Shown one piece after another: positions 60,296-64,000 of a stretch of 64,000 bases of DNA. Positions within the stretch are counted from its first letter, which is position 1. The number at the start of each line of letters is the position of its first letter. A model generated the notes under the pieces. That model worked only from the letters and a program-made list of their open reading frames with translations. It did not search any database and had not been told where the DNA came from. The stretch covers positions 62,001 through 126,000 of the forward strand of contig JAMSKV010000005.1 in NCBI GenBank assembly GCA_024515975.1. The letters run 5' to 3'. Source of the DNA: Endosaccharibacter trunci. GTDB lineage: Bacteria > Pseudomonadota > Alphaproteobacteria > Acetobacterales > Acetobacteraceae. The translations under genes were made by a program, and so were the position numbers.

Positions 60296-62955
60296 AGCTG
60301 CGATCGCTTTCCGTCGATCAGTTCCGGCGCTTCGACCGGCCCGTGCGCCTGGACGGCATCGGCGACGGGCTGAACGTGCTGTGCGCGCCGAACGAGTTCG
60401 GCAAATCCACCCTGCTGGCGGCGATCCGCGCCGTGCTGTTCGAGCGGCACAATTCCCGCACCGAATCCATCCGCTCCTACCAGCCGCGCCTCGGCAGCAC
60501 CGCGCCCGCCGTGTCTTTGGCGTTCGACCATGACGGGGCGTCGCACAGCATCGAGAAGCGGTTCCTGCTGCGTCCGCACGCGCGTCTGGTATCGAACGGC
60601 GTCGTGTTCGAGGCGGATGCGGCGGAAGAAAATCTGGCCGGTCTCCTGGGCGTGTCCGCGGCCAGGAGTGGCGCCCGCAACGCGGCGCGACAGACGGCGT
60701 CGATCTGGGACGCGCTTCTGGTGGATCAGGGGCAGAGCTTCGCCCAGGCCGAACTCGGCGACGGCGCGCGCGCCACCCTGTCCGCCTGCCTCGACGCCGA
60801 ACTGGGCGCGGTCAGCGGCGGCGTGGCGATCGCGCGTCTGTTGAAGCCGGTCCTGGCGCAAATGGCCGAACGGCTGGACGGGCACGGCCGGCCGCGCGAC
60901 CGCTACAAGGCCGCCCTCGCCGAGGTGGAGGATGCGGCCCGCGAGGGCGCCGCCCTGCAAGCGCGCAGGCACGCGCTGGAAGACGATCTGTCGGAACTGG
61001 AGGCCGCGCGCTGCGCCCTGGCCCAGGCGAGCGATCCGCGCGCGGAGGCGGAGGGCCGTGCCGCTCTGGCGGAGGCGAGGCGGCATCGCGATGCGCTTCT
61101 GGGCCAGCGCGACCGGGTCAGGCAGGCCAATGCGGCCGTCGAACTCGCGGCGGAACAGCGCAGGCAGGTGCGGGCGGAAATCGAGCGGCGCGCTGCGCTG
61201 CGCGGCGATCGCGACGCGAACGAACGCGCTTTGTCGGTGCTGCGGGAGGCGGAAGGGGAGGCGCTGCGGCGTCTGGCCGAAGCCGGCGCTGCATTCGAGG
61301 CCGGGCGCAGCGCGCATGCCGATGCCCAGCAGCGCGCCGACGCGGCCGCGCGCGCCATGGAGCGCCTTCGCGCCCAGCGCGACGAGACGGCGAAGCATGC
61401 GCGGCACAGGCTGCTGCGCGACCGGCTTCGCGCCGCCGAGGCCGAGACCGCCCGTATCGCCGATCTGTCCGCACGAATCGCGTCGACCAGGCCGGACGAG
61501 ACGGCGATCGGCGTCCTGCGCCAGCTTTCCCTGGCCGATCGCGCCGACCGCGCCGCTCTGTTGGCGCAGGCGACGATCATGTCGATCGGGCTGGAGGTTC
61601 CGGCCAGGCTGGAGCGGCCGGGCGTGTCGGACATCGCGCTCGCTCCGGGCGCGCAGCGTGTCGAACTGAACGGCCCGGCGCGGCTGGTGATCGCGGGTGT
61701 GGGTGCGATCGAGATCGTGCCCGCCGCGGGCGATCGCGACCGGCTGATCGAACAGGCGCGGACCAGCGCACGCGCCCTGCGCCAGGCCCTGGATGCGGCC
61801 GGTTGCGCCGATCTCGCGGAGGCCGAGTTGCGGGCTGCGGAGCGTGCCCGCCTGGTTTCCGAACTGGGAGACGCCAGACGCGCGCTCGCGCACGCTCTCG
61901 GCCCGGACGGGCTCGACGCCCTGCGCGCTGCCGAAGCGGCCGCGCGTCCGGCAGGAGGCGAGAAGCCGCCGCCCGACGACGCCGCGCTGCTCGAGGCGTT
62001 GGCGCGCGCGCAGGGCGAGGCCGAGGCGGCGTCGTTGGCCGAACGCGACCTGCGTGACGCGCTGCGTGCGCCGGAAGCCGCGCGCGATAGCGCGCGCGCC
62101 GCGCTGGCGGAAGCGGAACTCGGCGTTCGCACCGCCGAGCACGAACGCTTACGCCTCGCCGCCGCCCTGGACGGCGCCGAACGCGCGCTACCGGACGCGG
62201 CGCTGGCCGCCCGCGCCGAAACCGTCGATCATGCGCATACCGACGCCGCCACCGCCTTGACCGCTCTGCTCGCGGCAGCGCCGGAGGGCACGGTGGAACT
62301 GGCCGATGCGCGAATCCTGCGGCTGGAACAGGCCGAACGCAATCGTGCGGATGCCCGGACGCGCGAGCGCGAGCGCATCGCCCGGCTGGAGGCACGCATC
62401 GCCGCGGAAGAGGGCGCGGGCCTGGACGAGCAGATCGAGCAGGCGGCGCGTCGCGGCGAGACGGCCGCGCGCATCGTCTCGGACAACGAGCGCGAGATCG
62501 CGGTTCTGACGCTTCTGCGCGACACGCTGCGCGAGGCCGACCGCGCCGCGCGCGAACGCTTCCTGGCGCCGCTGATCGGGCGCATCTCGCCCTATCTGCG
62601 TGCGCTGTTTCCCGGCGCCGACCTGGCGCTCGACGATCGTTTCGCCGTCTCCGGCCTGGTTCGGCCCCAGGGCGGCGCGGAGGCGGAAGCGTTCGGCACC
62701 CTGTCGCACGGCACGCGCGAACAGGTGGCGATCCTGGCTCGTCTGGCCTTCGCCGACATGCTCGCCGCGGGCCATCATCCGTCCTTCCTGGTGCTGGATG
62801 ACGCGCTCGCTTTCGCCGATGCCGATCGCATGGACCGGATGTTCGACATTCTGCATGAAGCCAGCCGCCGTCTGCAGATTTTGGTTCTGACCTGCCGCCC
62901 GGATGTCGCCGCGCGTCTTGGCGGCCACGCCCTGACGCTGGAGCCTGCGCCATGA
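60292..62955 (+). CDS. SbcC/YhaN-like AAA ATPase with long coiled coils
   Basis: An 887-residue Rad50/SbcC/YhaN-type ATPase. The N-terminal head starts 'LRSLSVDQFRRFDRPV' and has Walker A 'APNEFGKST' at residues 32-40. Residues ~200-750 are Ala/Arg/Glu coiled coils broken by a small beta domain near 435-490 ('LEVPARLERPGVSDIALAPG', as 'VPARLERPG' and 'AIEIVPAAG'). This replaces the zinc-hook CxxC, which is absent. The C-terminal head has 'LSHGTREQVAILARLAFADML' (signature, 'LSHGTREQVAI') and Walker B 'FLVLDDALAFADADR' with 'TCRPDVAARLG'. It shares ATGA overlaps with both neighbours, the SbcD-like gene upstream and the CysG-like gene downstream. Confidence 0.85.
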   Translation: MKLRSLSVDQFRRFDRPVRLDGIGDGLNVLCAPNEFGKSTLLAAIRAVLFERHNSRTESIRSYQPRLGSTAPAVSLAFDHDGASHSIEKRFLLRPHARLVSNGVVFEADAAEENLAGLLGVSAARSGARNAARQTASIWDALLVDQGQSFAQAELGDGARATLSACLDAELGAVSGGVAIARLLKPVLAQMAERLDGHGRPRDRYKAALAEVEDAAREGAALQARRHALEDDLSELEAARCALAQASDPRAEAEGRAALAEARRHRDALLGQRDRVRQANAAVELAAEQRRQVRAEIERRAALRGDRDANERALSVLREAEGEALRRLAEAGAAFEAGRSAHADAQQRADAAARAMERLRAQRDETAKHARHRLLRDRLRAAEAETARIADLSARIASTRPDETAIGVLRQLSLADRADRAALLAQATIMSIGLEVPARLERPGVSDIALAPGAQRVELNGPARLVIAGVGAIEIVPAAGDRDRLIEQARTSARALRQALDAAGCADLAEAELRAAERARLVSELGDARRALAHALGPDGLDALRAAEAAARPAGGEKPPPDDAALLEALARAQGEAEAASLAERDLRDALRAPEAARDSARAALAEAELGVRTAEHERLRLAAALDGAERALPDAALAARAETVDHAHTDAATALTALLAAAPEGTVELADARILRLEQAERNRADARTRERERIARLEARIAAEEGAGLDEQIEQAARRGETAARIVSDNEREIAVLTLLRDTLREADRAARERFLAPLIGRISPYLRALFPGADLALDDRFAVSGLVRPQGGAEAEAFGTLSHGTREQVAILARLAFADMLAAGHHPSFLVLDDALAFADADRMDRMFDILHEASRRLQILVLTCRPDVAARLGGHALTLEPAP

Positions 62956-63872
62956 TGCGCCGTCCGCCGCTTCTGCCGATCTTTCTCGATCTGGACGGGC
63001 GGATCGCGTTTCTGCTCGGCGACGGCGAGGCGGCGGATCGCCGTGCCGCCACGCTCGCCAACTGTGGCGCGACGCTGCGGCGCGAGGCGTCGCGTTTCGA
63101 GCCCGCCATGCTGGACGGATGTGCCATCGCCGTCGGCGCGGAAGCGCCGGACGAGGCTCTGCTGGCGATGACGCGAGAAGCGCGTGCGCGCGGCATCCCG
63201 TTCAACGTGGTGGACCGTCCGGCGCTGTGCGGGTTCTCCACTCCCGCCGTGGTGTCGCGGCCGCCTTTGCAGGTTGCGATCGCATCCGGTGGTGCGGCGC
63301 CGGTTCTGGCGCGCCTGCTGCGCGCGCGGATCGAGACGCTGGTACCGCCCGGGTTCGGCCGCCTGGCCGAACTGGCCGACCGCATGCAGGCGGAAACCAG
63401 GCGGCGATTGCCGGACGTGCTGCGACGCCGCCGCATGCTGGAGCAGGCTTTGTCCGGCCGGCCGGCCTCGCTGATGCTGGACGGGCGCGAGGCGGAGGCG
63501 GAAGCGGCCTATCGCGACGCGCTGGACGCCGCGGAAGCCGGCAGCGTTCTGCCCGAACGCGGCGTGGTGCATCTGATCGAGACCGGCGACGGCGTGCCCG
63601 ACCTGCTGTCGCTGCGCGCGCTTCGCCTGCTGGGCGAGGCGGATGTGATCCTGCACGGGCCGGACGAGTCGGCCGCCATCCTGGAGCTCTGCCGTCGCGA
63701 CGCCGCCCGGCGCGTGGTGGGGGAGGATGCGGTCCCGGCGATGCGCGAACTGGCATCGCGCGGCGTCAAGCTGGTGCGCTTGTCTCCCGTGCCCGGTGAG
63801 GAAGCGTCGCTGCAAGGCGATTTCGATGTGCGGCGCGTTCCTTGCACGCGAATGGCGGCTCCTGGCGATTGA
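62952..63872 (+). CDS. Shrunken CysG-like (siroheme synthase) protein
   Basis: A 306-residue protein. Residues ~1-190 match the precorrin-2 dehydrogenase/ferrochelatase part of CysG: 'PIFLDLDGRIAFLLGDGEAA', 'VVDRPALCGFSTPAVVSRPPL' (as 'NVVDRPALCGFSTPAVV'), 'QVAIASGGAAPVLARLLRA' and 'LRRRRMLEQALSG'. The nucleotide loop reads GDGEAA rather than the usual GGGxVA. The rest starts like a uroporphyrinogen-III methyltransferase ('VVHLIETGDGVPDLLSLRALRLL', with IETGDGVPD where functional enzymes have GAGPGDPD). It ends after ~100 residues, far short of that domain. It overlaps the ATPase gene by 4 bp. Activity may be limited to the N-terminal part, or lost. Confidence 0.75.
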   Translation: MMRRPPLLPIFLDLDGRIAFLLGDGEAADRRAATLANCGATLRREASRFEPAMLDGCAIAVGAEAPDEALLAMTREARARGIPFNVVDRPALCGFSTPAVVSRPPLQVAIASGGAAPVLARLLRARIETLVPPGFGRLAELADRMQAETRRRLPDVLRRRRMLEQALSGRPASLMLDGREAEAEAAYRDALDAAEAGSVLPERGVVHLIETGDGVPDLLSLRALRLLGEADVILHGPDESAAILELCRRDAARRVVGEDAVPAMRELASRGVKLVRLSPVPGEEASLQGDFDVRRVPCTRMAAPGD

Positions 63873-63948
63873 CGCCGCCGGGCCGGGCGGCTGAACTCGT
63901 TGCCGATCGCTGACGCCGTTCCCCAACACCGTTCGAGGTGCACTGACC

Positions 63949-64000
63949 ATGAGCCTGCGCGCCGAGCTCACGGAGAAGATCGTTCGCCTGAAGATCGAGC
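63949..64000 (+). CDS. cynS: Start of a gene, possibly cyanate hydratase
   Basis: Only 17 codons are inside the window: 'MSLRAELTEKIVRLKIE'. The pattern 'RAELTEKI..LK.E' is like the N-terminus of cyanate hydratases, which turn cyanate and bicarbonate into ammonia and CO2. ATG at 63949 follows CGAGGTG at a suitable distance. Too short for certainty. Confidence 0.35.
   Translation, partial: MSLRAELTEKIVRLKIE

Overview
The window is GC-rich (roughly two thirds G+C) chromosomal DNA of an alphaproteobacterium. My best guess is the Acetobacteraceae (acetic acid bacterial lineage). The pointers are a ~1500-residue SMC with a long Ala/Arg/Glu coiled coil, an UrcA-family protein, a coiled-coil-plus-barrel porin, GC-rich double-hairpin intergenic repeats and the mutY / DUF721 / DsbA-like / smc neighbourhood. 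This placement is inference; no rRNA or tRNA gene was found to confirm it. Genes are tightly packed, with frequent ATGA/GTGA stop-start overlaps and many GTG or TTG starts.

Layout. 1-3.3 kb: the end of an acyl-CoA dehydrogenase-like gene, a PIG-L deacetylase and a NodS-like methyltransferase in one operon, facing a convergent family-2 glycosyltransferase. 3.5-9.1 kb: aldo/keto reductase, ergothioneine genes egtB-egtD, then a minus-strand operon of CysQ-like phosphatase, LacX-like epimerase and a double ABM-domain protein. 9.4-16 kb: rhizobial-type asparaginase, formate/nitrite transporter, ArfB, a small exported protein, bioB with a membrane diguanylate cyclase, and an UrcA-family protein. 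16.7-18.7 kb: sucCD. 19-21.4 kb: a three-gene membrane protein / histidine kinase / NarL-type regulator operon. 21.6-26.1 kb: a ferritin-like di-iron protein, an unrecognised secreted protein and an M13 metallopeptidase.

26.2-27.8 kb is a conspicuously AT-rich insert of two divergent, unrecognised genes, the clearest accessory DNA here. 27.8-30.2 kb: a small conserved protein, then mntR and mntH diverging across a perfect 16-bp palindrome. 30.3-33.8 kb: an OpuAC-like protein without signal peptide, two methyltransferases and a YdcF protein. 34-38.5 kb: fatty-acid synthesis genes fabD-fabG-acpP-fabF followed by mltG. 39.2-45.9 kb: phosphate regulon pstSCAB-phoU-phoB-phoR behind an evident Pho box, followed by a porin. 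48-50.8 kb: DEAD-box helicase and guanine deaminase. 50.9-57.8 kb: smc, DsbA-like and DUF721 genes, with divergent mutY. 58-64 kb: LysE exporter, a streptomycin-kinase-like remnant, an SbcD/SbcC-like (YhaO/YhaN-like) pair, a shrunken CysG-like protein, and the first codons of what may be cyanase.

Physiology suggested: redox protection (ergothioneine), manganese and phosphate homeostasis, and fatty-acid and peptidoglycan synthesis. The parts worth a second look are the AT-rich two-gene insert, the orphan ACAD/PIG-L/methyltransferase/glycosyltransferase set, the nuclease-ATPase pair with the degenerate CysG, and two families of dispersed palindromes.
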